In this document: one piece after another, positions 52,712 through 61,484 of the stretch | How positions within the stretch are numbered: the stretch's first letter is position 1 | Layout: every line of letters begins with the position of its first letter | The notes under the pieces: model-generated | Seen by the model: only the letters and a program-made list of their open reading frames with translations | What the model was told of the DNA's origin: nothing | Databases searched by the model: none | Assembly (NCBI GenBank): GCA_050011775.1 | Contig: JBEKIL010000009.1 | Coordinates: 97,305 to 161,304, forward strand | DNA from: CAVZMI01 sp050011775 | GTDB taxonomy: Bacteria; Bacteroidota; Ignavibacteria; UBA10030; CAVZMI01 | Length of the DNA: 64,000 bases | Reading direction: 5' to 3' | Program-made: the position numbers and the translations under genes

Positions 52712-55700
52712 TTATCGGGCATTATAGGATGCGAGGATACGTCCATCCCTACCTATAAGCATCAGCGCCGCTCTTCCAGGGGCGAGGTTGACGTGGAAAT
52801 GTGTGCCGCTCATCCTGTCTCGAAACTCAACCGGGGTGGTGCTCGTACTTTCGGAAGTCAGAACATATAGTGTCGCTTCCGGTAATTGTGTCGGGCAGAT
52901 CAAAATGCCGGGATCTCCACAAGAGGTTTCGTAGGTAGTACTCACTCCTGCACGTTCCATAGCATATTTGTAAATGCGCCCGATTTCATTTAGTTGATCT
53001 GCAAGCTCGAGCGGTAGAGCAAAGTAGAGTATCCGTCCCTTGCCATGCGGGATGTCGAGGAATGTCCGGCCGCTGCCAAGGACACCCCGTTCGATATAGG
53101 TTGTCTTATCGCCTGAATAACTCAAACGCGCTGTGCCCCCAGGCCAATTCACTACCGCTTCCCGGGTGGTCAACGCCGCCGAGGTATATTCAGTATTCCA
53201 TTCGCGTGTACGTTCAGGAACCGGGAACCAGTGCTCGTCGGCATCGATTCTCCCTGAAATAAGCAGCGTCGCCCCGGACTTTACCTTGCTCATGAGCAGA
53301 TCCCATGCCTCCTGATGAAACACCCAGGGCGCGGGAACGATGATTAATTTAGCGTCGGTCATTCGTGACAACTGATACTCACCAATCACGAACGCTGTCG
53401 CCCGAGCGTGATGATATAGTGCACGTACAGCGTTTTGCTGTGCCGCAACCCCCCAGCCGCCAAACATGGAGAGTTGTAGCGATTGCGGAAGCACCAATGC
53501 AATGTCGGGCAGCCGCGCTTCTGTCGTGTATGCTTGTGCATCGCGGGCAAAGGAAGCTATGCCCTTGAGGACATCCATCCATTGTTTTTGCGAACCATCG
53601 CGCCGCATCAGGCCATAAGTATCACTGTGTGTCCAATCCCAGTGCAGAACGCCCGCGTTCGCATTGGCGAAGCTCAACGCTAATTTCCGTTCAAGAAGCG
53701 GCATTCCCTGCAAGTCATCTAAACGCCATGAGCCGTCCATGGACCATACAGGTTGCAGACCTGTTTCACCGATAATGTTTGGTTTGTTCAGAGTCTTTGC
53801 CGCTACCGAGCTCCACAGAAGTGCATCATCGCGCCACCAGCTATGATTCACCGTATAACTTACCGGAGAATCTGCCCAGAACTGATTGAGTACACGATCC
53901 GATATACCCCCTTCATCCTGACCGATTGTGATTGCCTGCTGAGCACCCGTGCTTCGAATTGCTTGTATAATAGTATCGGCCCACTGTCGAAAGGCATCCT
54001 GTGCAAAAAGGTTATAGTCGACTGCACGTACGATTCGCGGATTGCCGTAACGTGCCGGCCCCATGTCCGCAAAGGCCGGCAGAGGCACTCTGTCAAAAGT
54101 GCCCAGGTCAGCAGGTGATGTACGCCATGCCTGCGCAAGCCTGTCGATTGTAACATAGCGTTTTTTAAGCCAGCGCTGCCACGCAGCTAATTCAATTGGA
54201 TCTCCGTTTGGTGAATTACCGCTCCAGAGACGCTTGGGATTTGAGAAATTGGGTTCGTTGATGAGATCGAAACTCAGAAATGGTATATCCCGAAAACGGG
54301 CGGCGATCGAACGGACGTAGGCAATCTGAACTTCAATCGACACTGGATCAAGGTACGGGTTGGATCCCGGTCCCAAACGGTTTCCTTCCTGACCCGGCCC
54401 CTGTTGCATTTCTGTTTGGGGCTCAAAAGCAAAGAAAGTGAAAATGACTTGTATATTATGACGTGCTGCTGTGCAAAGGTAGGCTTCTATGGCCCGCAAC
54501 AGACGTTCATCCGCTGCACCGCTGACTACGTCCAGGGTATATCCCCGATTGATCCAGATTCCCGTGCGAACGATGGTCAGGCCTTGCCGTTCCATCTCGG
54601 CAAAGTCCCGTTCCCAGACCCATACATTCCCACCGAGGCTGCCGATAGCGAAGAAACCCGTCGTGTAAGGATCGGTGCAAAAATAATTTGCTCCCGCCAT
54701 CAGATACGGTTTTCCGCCGAGCCGGAAGTAATCGCGCCCGGCTTCCAGATGTTTGCCTGATCGCAGCAGTGCGGAATCGCGCACGCATACTCCGGACGTA
54801 TATCGCTCAAACAGTGTATCGCCGATGGATAAAGTAGCACGCAGTTTATATAGTCCGGGATTGTTTAACGGCTGTGTGAGTCCGATCTCTTCGTGTATTA
54901 AAGTGCCGCAGGTAATCGTTCTCGCAGCAAGAACATTCGAGCCGGACATCAATTCAAGAGTCAATTGTCCGGGTTCTCTGGATCGCAGCACATCTATTGT
55001 CCCCGACACGTGTTCACCTGAATCCAGTGTAAGCTGTTGCAGATTGAGCCAGAGTCGAATGCCTCCGCAAGACGCATATATGGCAGCCTTACGTAACAAC
55101 TCAATTCCTGTGTCGGAATCCCAGAAAGCCGGTTCAGAGTCGAAGCTTAGATAAACACGCCGCCGCGGTGGAAGAGCATAGCCCGTCAGATCTTCGGCAA
55201 CGACAGGAGCAGCAAGGCGATTGCCGTCAGCATCGACAAGAAATCCAAGACCCCGATACCTTTCTCCATATCCTGCATTTACGAAAACGCGGCGTGGATT
55301 CAGAGCGAGGTCGTGAAACCAGGGAGCGTCTTCATCCCACTGAAGACTCCATGGTCCATGCTGCGGTACAGCATAGGAATGCTCAATGCCGAGAGATCGG
55401 GCGTAGCTGTTCTGTGGTTGTCCGACCCGCCAGCCGGTACTATCGCGATAAACCGGGACAAAGAAAGGCCGGCCGCCCAGCACGAGCAGATTGCCATGGT
55501 TCAGGTGATTGCGTATCGTTTCCCAGGCATCTGCAGGAAATGCCGACCCGTAAGGAAGTATTAGCAGATCACCTTCTGCGAGCGCATCACTCTTCTGCAG
55601 ATCAGCAAGATTGACAAAGTGAGGATTCAAAGATGCAAATGCACGCTCTAGCGCAGTGCGACTGATAGCACCGTTCTCGACAGGGGAGAAGTCCTTCTCA

Positions 55701-55792
55701 AAAAATACGATTGTTTTTCCGAAGCTTGTTGCAACGACTGCCAGGAAAATACCGGTAAAAAAAATTACGTGGCGCGCAAGATATTTACACAT
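52712..55792 (-). CDS. Exported clan GH-A glycosidase (GH42/GH5-like beta-galactosidase or related)
   Basis: Large exported hydrolase; numbering here is from GTG 55816, but ATG 55792 (residue 9) is the more likely start and begins a signal peptide (MCKYLARHVIFFTGIFLAVV). Residues ~35-250 form an N-terminal Rossmann-like, amidotransferase-type region (LLILPYGSAFPADAW). Residues ~255-345 look like a beta sandwich. The TIM barrel (~360-740) carries the acid/base E521 in FDLINEPNF and the nucleophile E684 in NIIGETGLQPVW, both intact. Residues ~755-880 (ALVLPQSLQLSMFGG, LIIVPAPWVFHQEAW) resemble a GH42 trimerisation-type domain, then a beta-sandwich tail. No T9SS signal is seen. Substrate unknown; plant or algal polysaccharide fragments are plausible. 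Confidence 0.8.
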   Translation of the reverse strand: MCKYLARHVIFFTGIFLAVVATSFGKTIVFFEKDFSPVENGAISRTALERAFASLNPHFVNLADLQKSDALAEGDLLILPYGSAFPADAWETIRNHLNHGNLLVLGGRPFFVPVYRDSTGWRVGQPQNSYARSLGIEHSYAVPQHGPWSLQWDEDAPWFHDLALNPRRVFVNAGYGERYRGLGFLVDADGNRLAAPVVAEDLTGYALPPRRRVYLSFDSEPAFWDSDTGIELLRKAAIYASCGGIRLWLNLQQLTLDSGEHVSGTIDVLRSREPGQLTLELMSGSNVLAARTITCGTLIHEEIGLTQPLNNPGLYKLRATLSIGDTLFERYTSGVCVRDSALLRSGKHLEAGRDYFRLGGKPYLMAGANYFCTDPYTTGFFAIGSLGGNVWVWERDFAEMERQGLTIVRTGIWINRGYTLDVVSGAADERLLRAIEAYLCTAARHNIQVIFTFFAFEPQTEMQQGPGQEGNRLGPGSNPYLDPVSIEVQIAYVRSIAARFRDIPFLSFDLINEPNFSNPKRLWSGNSPNGDPIELAAWQRWLKKRYVTIDRLAQAWRTSPADLGTFDRVPLPAFADMGPARYGNPRIVRAVDYNLFAQDAFRQWADTIIQAIRSTGAQQAITIGQDEGGISDRVLNQFWADSPVSYTVNHSWWRDDALLWSSVAAKTLNKPNIIGETGLQPVWSMDGSWRLDDLQGMPLLERKLALSFANANAGVLHWDWTHSDTYGLMRRDGSQKQWMDVLKGIASFARDAQAYTTEARLPDIALVLPQSLQLSMFGGWGVAAQQNAVRALYHHARATAFVIGEYQLSRMTDAKLIIVPAPWVFHQEAWDLLMSKVKSGATLLISGRIDADEHWFPVPERTREWNTEYTSAALTTREAVVNWPGGTARLSYSGDKTTYIERGVLGSGRTFLDIPHGKGRILYFALPLELADQLNEIGRIYKYAMERAGVSTTYETSCGDPGILICPTQLPEATLYVLTSESTSTTPVEFRDRMSGTHFHVNLAPGRAALMLIGRDGRILASYNAR

Positions 55793-55845
55793 AGTTTTAG
55801 CAACTATCAGAAACACGTGTGAAAGATTCTTGTATTGGGTAAGAT

Positions 55846-56127
55846 ATGCAGAAGATTAAACAATTTCCACTTTTTCTAACCTCTTTACAGGACAGATTTT
55901 TAGTGCAATGCAGAAACCTACTGCCTATGGCAGTGGTTATGTATTATTTGCTTTGCCAGTTTTATAAACATAATCACGCTTATATTTTCTCGACAACTTC
56001 GACAGAGTGGGGAAGTGAAAGAATAGCTAAAAGTACAATAATTTCTCGGCGAAACTTCGATTGGGTAGTCGTCATTCTTCTTCTCTCATGGGTGATTTCA
56101 TTTATAATAGCCGGGATCTTTTGGTAG
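55846..56127 (+). CDS. Doubtful small membrane protein
   Basis: A 93-codon frame divergent from the large glycosidase gene. It predicts two hydrophobic stretches (LLPMAVVMYYLL and, at the C-terminus, WVVVILLLSWVISFIIAGIFW). No homologous family is recognised, the ribosome site is weak, and the upstream half contains a short palindrome (CTGCCTATGGCAG) like those of the adjacent repeat region, so it may be non-coding. Confidence 0.25.
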   Translation: MQKIKQFPLFLTSLQDRFLVQCRNLLPMAVVMYYLLCQFYKHNHAYIFSTTSTEWGSERIAKSTIISRRNFDWVVVILLLSWVISFIIAGIFW

Positions 56128-56477
56128 GCGAGGAGAGAATACCAAATAACTTTTTAAAATGCAAGAGGGGGGAGTAAATTATGAATTGTGATCTACCCGC
56201 CGAAATCTGCCAATGATAATGCCAAATGGCAGTCTACTTTATGGTTGACAATGATCAATGAGACATAACTTTCCTTAGTCCCGTAGGTCTACGATCCCGA
56301 CGAGTCGCAAGACCGTCGGGGGACGGCCTACTTGTAGAAAATAATACAGAAGAAGAATAGTCGAGCTCCGTTAGGAGCGACCTATAACAAAACAGATTTA
56401 ATGAACAAAACAGCCATTACATAGGTCGCACCTACGGTGCTACAATTTTGATTGCTGTTTATAATGCTACAAACAGG
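56128..56477. repeat. Dispersed palindromic units before the tandem array
   Basis: Gene-free DNA with imperfect palindromes GTCCCGTAGG...CGACGGCCTAC (about 56280-56335, containing a CCCGACGAG/GTCGGG piece), GAGCTCCGTTAGGAGCGACC (56364-56383) and TAGGTCGCACCTACGGTGC (56422-56440). The spacer sequences (AACAAAACAG, TTGCTGTTTATAATGCTACAAACAGG) are similar to each other, suggesting successive copies of one repeat family that leads into the array at 56478. Confidence 0.6.
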
Positions 56478-56740
56478 CTGCCCCTACGGGGCATCCTGAA
56501 ATGGCTGTTTGTTTTTTTGATGGCGAATTCTTTCCGCTGCCCCTACGGGGCATCCTGAAATGGCTGTTTGTTTTTTTTGATGGCGAATTCTTTCCGCTGC
56601 CCCTACGGGGCATCCTGAAATGGCTGTTTGCTTTCCGCTGCCCCTACGGGGCATCCTGAAATGGCTGTTTGTTTTTTTTGATGGTGAATTCTTTCCGCTG
56701 CCCCTATGGGGTGTCCTAAGATGGCAATTTGTTTTGTTAG
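56478..56740. repeat. Tandem array of five ~60-bp units
   Basis: Units begin with CTGCCCCTACGGGGCATCC at 56478, 56537, 56597, 56638 and 56698. The periods are 59, 60, 41 and 60 bp; the short one comes from loss of the T-run/GATGGCGAATTC part of the third unit. Each unit has a GCCCCTACGGGGC palindrome, then TGAAATGGCTGTTTG, a run of 7-8 T, and GATGGCGAATTCTTTCCG. The last copy is the most diverged (CCCCTATGGGG). Length variation of T-runs and an internal deletion suggest slippage. Confidence 0.9.
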
Positions 56741-57300
56741 GACTGTTGATGTATTTCTAGATCTCTGGCCATAAAACCCCGTTGCTCATCCCGTACCCTC
56801 GGTACGGGACAGAGGCGGATGGAGGCGGAAGGTGGGGGGAGAAGGTGGAATTGTGAAGGAACTAAAATATCAACAGCCAGGTGGCCGAGCTTGTGGTGCC
56901 CTAAAGGACTACTTCGTCGAGCGAACCCTGAACCCCTCGGTGAACTCGGGGCAAGCGTAGTGAAGGGTGAGTCGAACCACTTGTGGTGAGCTTGTCGAAC
57001 CATTCTTGACAGCCACCCTTCGATTCGCCTCCGGCGGACTCAGGGTGAATATCGAGGCCACCACGATTTTCATACGGCCAGGTGGTCGAGTTAAAACGCC
57101 ATTTCGACAGCCACCCTTCGATTCGCCTCCGGCGGATTCAGGGCAAGTATCGAGGCCACCACGATTTTCATACAGCCGGGTGGCCGAGCGTCCGCCCCGC
57201 TTTCAGCGGGTCGGAACGTCGAGGCCACCGAATAAGAAGTCGGGGTAAGAAGGTGGATTTACGAATTATGTATGTCGAGTTGAAACAGCTTTAGATTTTT
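56741..57300. repeat. Second repeat block with two 78-bp direct copies
   Basis: Copies at 57008-57085 and 57106-57183 (98 bp apart) start GACAGCCACCCTTCGATTCG and end with GGTGG, differing at about six positions. The preceding 56880-57007 has GGTGGCCGAGCTTGTGGTG and GAGCTTGTCGAACC units. On the minus strand it reads as an MVRQAHH-type frame, which is a translated dispersed repeat rather than a gene. A GTCCCGTACC/GGTACGGGAC palindrome lies near 56789-56811. No gene is supported. Confidence 0.75.
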
Positions 57301-57323
57301 CTATTTAGCGGCGCATTCTTTTT

Positions 57324-60300
57324 CTATTCGTCCAACACACGCCGTATTGTTCTCAGAAGATCGTTTGTATTGTATGGTTTTTGTACAATCTCATTTGCCC
57401 CGTCTTTGGTTATTTCAGATTTTTCTATCTTGTCATTGAATCCGCTTGCGAGTATGAATTTCAGTGAAGGATTAATCTTTTTCAATTTTTTTAATACCTC
57501 ATGTCCTGTGAGTTTCGGCATTCCCAAATCGGACAGCACAAGTCCGATCGTATCTTGATTGAGTTTATATATCTCTATTCCTTCTTCACCGTCCGAAGCA
57601 GTCAAGACTTTGTACCCTTTCTGTAAAAGGTTGATATGAATTAATTCTCTCAAGAGTTCTTCATCCTCAATAACGAGGATAGTCTCCGTACCTCCAGGGA
57701 CCTCTCTGTGTGATTCTTTTTCCTTGCCGGGTACTGCCGATAATACCGGTTTGACAGGGAAAAATAGATTGAACGATGTGCCACGTCCGGGTTTACTCTG
57801 GACACCGATGAATCCTTCATGATTCTCCACGATACCGAAGACGACAGCGAGGCCGAGCCCTGTACCTTTCTCCGGGCTCTTCGTTGTGAAGAAAGGTTCA
57901 AAAATGTGCTGGAGTGTTGTTTCATCCATGCCGGTGCCGGTATCACGTAATTCTATTGAGATATATTTTTCGGCGACTGCGGCTGGAAAGTGATTGCGTA
58001 ATGTCTCGCCCGATTCGAGTCCGTTAGTTATTGTGAGTGTTCCGACACCGTCCATCGCATCTCGTGCATTGATACAGAGATTGAGTAGAACCTGATGGAT
58101 CTGAGTCGAATCGGCATTGATCATTGGAAGTTTCTCGGACAGCGAGCAGGATAGGGTCATCGTCTTTGGGAATGTTTCACGGAATAGCTTATCAATTTCT
58201 TTAATCGAATTGTTTATCGATATCGGTTTAAATTCTACTTCATCTTTTCGTGCGAATGTAAGCATCTGGCGAACCAGCGAAGCACCCCGTTCTCCTGCTT
58301 TTACGATATTGTCAAGACTTCCTTTCAATCGTACGGGATCATTATGGACTATTTCAATCAGGGATGCGTGTCCCATCATTATACTGAGTATATTATTGAA
58401 GTCATGTGCCATGCCCCCTGCGAGGGTTCCGAGACTCTCCATCTTTTGTGCCTGAATTAGCTGCTCCTGGAGACGTTTTTGGCGGGAAATATCGACATAC
58501 ATAAAATAAAAACCTATGTTCTGGTTTTTAAGTATAATGGGATGACCGGAGATAAGAACTTCAACCATTGTTCCGTCTTTTCGTTTTCTTGCCGTCTCGA
58601 ACATTTGTAATGTACCTCTCTCAACAACCTGATGTGAAAGGTCATGTGCTTCTTCCATTTTGTTTTCGGGCACAATGATTGCATCGATATGTTTGCTTTT
58701 AATTTCGTCGAGTGAAAATTGGAAGAGGTCGACAAATGCTTGATTTATATTGAGTATCGAAAATTTGGTATCGAGCATCACCGTTCCTGCGGGCGAGCTC
58801 TCAAATAATTGTTTTAAGTATAGAGACTGTTCCTCGAGAGCTTTTTCCGCCCGTTTAGACTCTGTGATGTCCCTGGAAATCCCAAACGTCCCGGTGATCC
58901 TACCCTCCTGATCGCGGAGAGGAACCTTAGTCGTAGAGGCCCACGATTCCCCGCCATCAGACCAGGTCTCCTTTTCTTCTTTTCCTACTATAGGCTGGCC
59001 GGATTTTATTATTTCCTGTTCGTCATTGTAGGCCGGTTGGGCATGCTCCGGCATGAAGAAATCGAAGTCTGTCTTATTAACTGCCTGTGCAGGATCGCTC
59101 AGTCCAAATCGCTGAGCCAGGGCCTTATTGATTCTGATAAAGCGGCTGTCGATATCCTTAAAGTAAATGGAGTCAGGCATGTTGTCCATGAGGGCAAGTA
59201 TAAGACTCCGCTCCTGGTTTAAGGCTTCTTCTGCCTGTTTGCGTTCGGTCAGATCACGCGCCATGGCCGCCGCTCCGATTATGGTGCCGTTTTCATCCCG
59301 GATTGGATTATAGGATACTTCAAAATATCGACGCGATAAGGCATCTTTACCAGAATATGCCTCCTCTATGACATGCTCGCCGTTAAGTGTACGATCGAGA
59401 TTTTGCTTCGCTATTCTCCGATCCTCATCGACAGTTTGATATTCCAGGATGCTTTTACCAATCTCGATATCCACTCCATACAGCGCTTTCATAACCGCCG
59501 CGTGATTTCTATTGTAACTGGTGTAACAATAATTTGTGTCGACCGAGAATATCGGGCTTTTGGTGCTTTCTATAATGCCCTTCAGGGTCGAGTATTGTTC
59601 CTGGATTTTTGCCTGTGCGCGCTCGTATTCGGTGACGTCTGTGAATACTTCAAGTATTGATTTCTTTCCGTTGAACAGCATACCGGTAAAGTTTATCTGG
59701 TATGTTTTTCCCTTGAAGATTCCACGCGTCGTCACGACGCCGCTGTTTCCAAGCCCGATGCCTTTTTTAAGTGGACACTCGGGGCACTGGGTTTTGTCAT
59801 CATTATATACACTCCAGCAATTCCTGCCAAGTGCATCCTCTCCCACGGCATTTCTCAGCCATTGATTCATAAAAAGAAGCGTTCCATCCTCAGCCACGAT
59901 ATTTATTCCTGAGGGTATCGCACGAAGCAGCGACTTATTCAGTGTATTGCTTTCTCGCAGCTGTTGTTCAGAGCGCAAGCGTTCTTTCTCCGTCCTGATT
60001 GCTACGATCGCATAAGCGATATCTTCTTTTAACTCGTTGAGAAGTTTCATCTCTTCATGGTCGAACATATCCGGCTCTTTCGAGTATATCTGCAATACTC
60101 CCAGGTTTTTCAGATTGGCAGCCATTGGAAGTACCGCGAAAGAACGATATCCTATTCTATTAGCTTCAGTTCGTAAATGAGAATAATGCTCGTCAATCAT
60201 AATATCGTTACAGATAACATCTTTGCCTGAGGCAAGTGCTTTGCTCAGAAGGCTTCCGCGGTCCTGCTTGAAAGAGGCAGAAGCTGATTCCGGAAACTGG

Positions 60301-60950
60301 TCCTGCTCTAAACCAGCCGATGCGACTGGCCGAATTGACCGGCCATCTTCTTGATCGATAAAAGCGATCCATGCAAATAGATGCTTCCCCATTTCAACAA
60401 TTGCACGACATATTTTTTCTGCGAAGACCTGTTCTTCAGTTGTCCGGACTATGATTTCATTGCATTCACTTAACATCCGCAAGGCTCGATTTGTCTTGCG
60501 CAATGTTTTTTCAATGACCTTCCGTTCGCTTAATTCTTGTTGTACCGTCTTCAACAAACCTGCCCGTTCGATCGCGTACGAGATCGATCTTGAAAGAAGC
60601 GAGCCGTCGATCTGTCCCTTTATCAGATAATCCTGGGCTCCTACCTGAACAGATCTTATCGCCAGCTCTTCATCGTCCGTACCGGTGAGAATGATGATGG
60701 GAATTTGTGGTTTTCGAGCATATGTTTTTAAGAACGTATCGAATCCCCTACTATCCGGCAAAGAAAGATCCAGAAGTAATACATCGTAATTACCCTTCAT
60801 GAGAGCCTTGAGTCCGTCAGTAAGGTTATTATAATTGTCAACGACGAATCTTCGTCCTTTTGCTTGCCGGAGTATCTCTTCAATGAGGCGCGCATCACCG
60901 GGATTATCTTCGATCAGCAAAGCACGGATTGAATTTTCATTCACATTCAT
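57324..60950 (-). CDS. Hybrid histidine kinase: REC-GAF-PAS(x4)-HisKA-HATPase-REC
   Basis: Soluble sensor of 1,208 residues. An N-terminal receiver (8-130) has D61 in LLLDLSLPD. A GAF domain follows (about 165-320), then four PAS domains (335-445, 450-570, 575-697, 703-822). The first PAS has a cysteine set C378, C389, C392 (CPECPLKKG) that could bind metal or sense redox. The kinase has H849 in GGMAHDFNNIL, NLCINARDAM, LRDTGTGMD and GTGLGLAVVFG; the last receiver has D1141 in LSDLGMP. There is no output domain. The start codon follows the stop of the upstream response regulator by 5 bp, so the two are co-translated and the regulator is a likely partner at the N-terminal receiver or kinase. 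Confidence 0.94.
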   Translation of the reverse strand: MNVNENSIRALLIEDNPGDARLIEEILRQAKGRRFVVDNYNNLTDGLKALMKGNYDVLLLDLSLPDSRGFDTFLKTYARKPQIPIIILTGTDDEELAIRSVQVGAQDYLIKGQIDGSLLSRSISYAIERAGLLKTVQQELSERKVIEKTLRKTNRALRMLSECNEIIVRTTEEQVFAEKICRAIVEMGKHLFAWIAFIDQEDGRSIRPVASAGLEQDQFPESASASFKQDRGSLLSKALASGKDVICNDIMIDEHYSHLRTEANRIGYRSFAVLPMAANLKNLGVLQIYSKEPDMFDHEEMKLLNELKEDIAYAIVAIRTEKERLRSEQQLRESNTLNKSLLRAIPSGINIVAEDGTLLFMNQWLRNAVGEDALGRNCWSVYNDDKTQCPECPLKKGIGLGNSGVVTTRGIFKGKTYQINFTGMLFNGKKSILEVFTDVTEYERAQAKIQEQYSTLKGIIESTKSPIFSVDTNYCYTSYNRNHAAVMKALYGVDIEIGKSILEYQTVDEDRRIAKQNLDRTLNGEHVIEEAYSGKDALSRRYFEVSYNPIRDENGTIIGAAAMARDLTERKQAEEALNQERSLILALMDNMPDSIYFKDIDSRFIRINKALAQRFGLSDPAQAVNKTDFDFFMPEHAQPAYNDEQEIIKSGQPIVGKEEKETWSDGGESWASTTKVPLRDQEGRITGTFGISRDITESKRAEKALEEQSLYLKQLFESSPAGTVMLDTKFSILNINQAFVDLFQFSLDEIKSKHIDAIIVPENKMEEAHDLSHQVVERGTLQMFETARKRKDGTMVEVLISGHPIILKNQNIGFYFMYVDISRQKRLQEQLIQAQKMESLGTLAGGMAHDFNNILSIMMGHASLIEIVHNDPVRLKGSLDNIVKAGERGASLVRQMLTFARKDEVEFKPISINNSIKEIDKLFRETFPKTMTLSCSLSEKLPMINADSTQIHQVLLNLCINARDAMDGVGTLTITNGLESGETLRNHFPAAVAEKYISIELRDTGTGMDETTLQHIFEPFFTTKSPEKGTGLGLAVVFGIVENHEGFIGVQSKPGRGTSFNLFFPVKPVLSAVPGKEKESHREVPGGTETILVIEDEELLRELIHINLLQKGYKVLTASDGEEGIEIYKLNQDTIGLVLSDLGMPKLTGHEVLKKLKKINPSLKFILASGFNDKIEKSEITKDGANEIVQKPYNTNDLLRTIRRVLDE

Positions 60951-60955
60951 AGCTT

Positions 60956-61405
60956 CTACCCTCTGGGAAGTCGCACAATCGTCAACCAGAAATCTTCTAT
61001 TGACCGAATGACTTTCATGAACTGATCAAGATCGAGCGGTTTGGTGATATAGCAATTTGCATGGAGATTGTACGTTTTTAGAATATCTTCTTCCGACTTC
61101 GATATCGTTAAGATTACCACGGGAATTCGCTTCAGATCGTCATCAGATTTGATTTCAGCAAGCACCCTACGGCCATCCATTTTAGGCATATTCAGGTCAA
61201 GCAGAATCACATCAGGTCTCGGCTCATTTGTATATCTTCCTTGCCTACGCATAAATGCCAATGCTTCGACGCCATCCTGTACCCAATGGAGAGCGTTGCG
61301 GATTTTGCTTTCCTTAAATGATTCCAGCGCAAGTCGAGCGTCGCCTGGATTGTCTTCGACTAAGAGAATCTCGATTGGTTTGCCCAAGTTTTCGGTATTC
61401 ATCAT
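60956..61405 (-). CDS. Single-domain response regulator (Rcp1-like)
   Basis: A 149-residue CheY-like protein with only a receiver domain. The acidic pair and loop LLVEDNPGDARLALE, the phosphoacceptor D70 in VILLDLNMPKMDG, T/S in ILTISKS and the lysine in CYITKPLD are all present. This variant, with the N-P-G-D-A-R motif and an extended final helix, is the type that partners with phytochrome-like and PAS-HK kinases. ATG 61405 (or 61402) is preferred because AAAGGGA precedes it; the frame extends a further 11 codons without support. It sits between the PAS-PAS kinase and the hybrid kinase and probably shuttles phosphate between them. Confidence 0.93.
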   Translation of the reverse strand: MMNTENLGKPIEILLVEDNPGDARLALESFKESKIRNALHWVQDGVEALAFMRRQGRYTNEPRPDVILLDLNMPKMDGRRVLAEIKSDDDLKRIPVVILTISKSEEDILKTYNLHANCYITKPLDLDQFMKVIRSIEDFWLTIVRLPRG

Positions 61406-61484
61406 GATCGTCCCTTTAATGTGATGGCAGCTTGACAATTGTGAGCTAAAAAATTCTCGATCAACTTTACCACGGTTTAACTCC

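Noticed and set aside
56478..56740. CRISPR array
   Set aside because: Units are contiguous ~60-bp repeats without unique spacers, periods vary (41-60 bp), and no cas gene is present.
56737..57003. Minus-strand frame beginning MVRQAHHKWFDSPF
   Set aside because: It is the translation of a dispersed repeat (AGCTTGTCGAACC-type units) in a block of direct repeats; no ribosome site or family.
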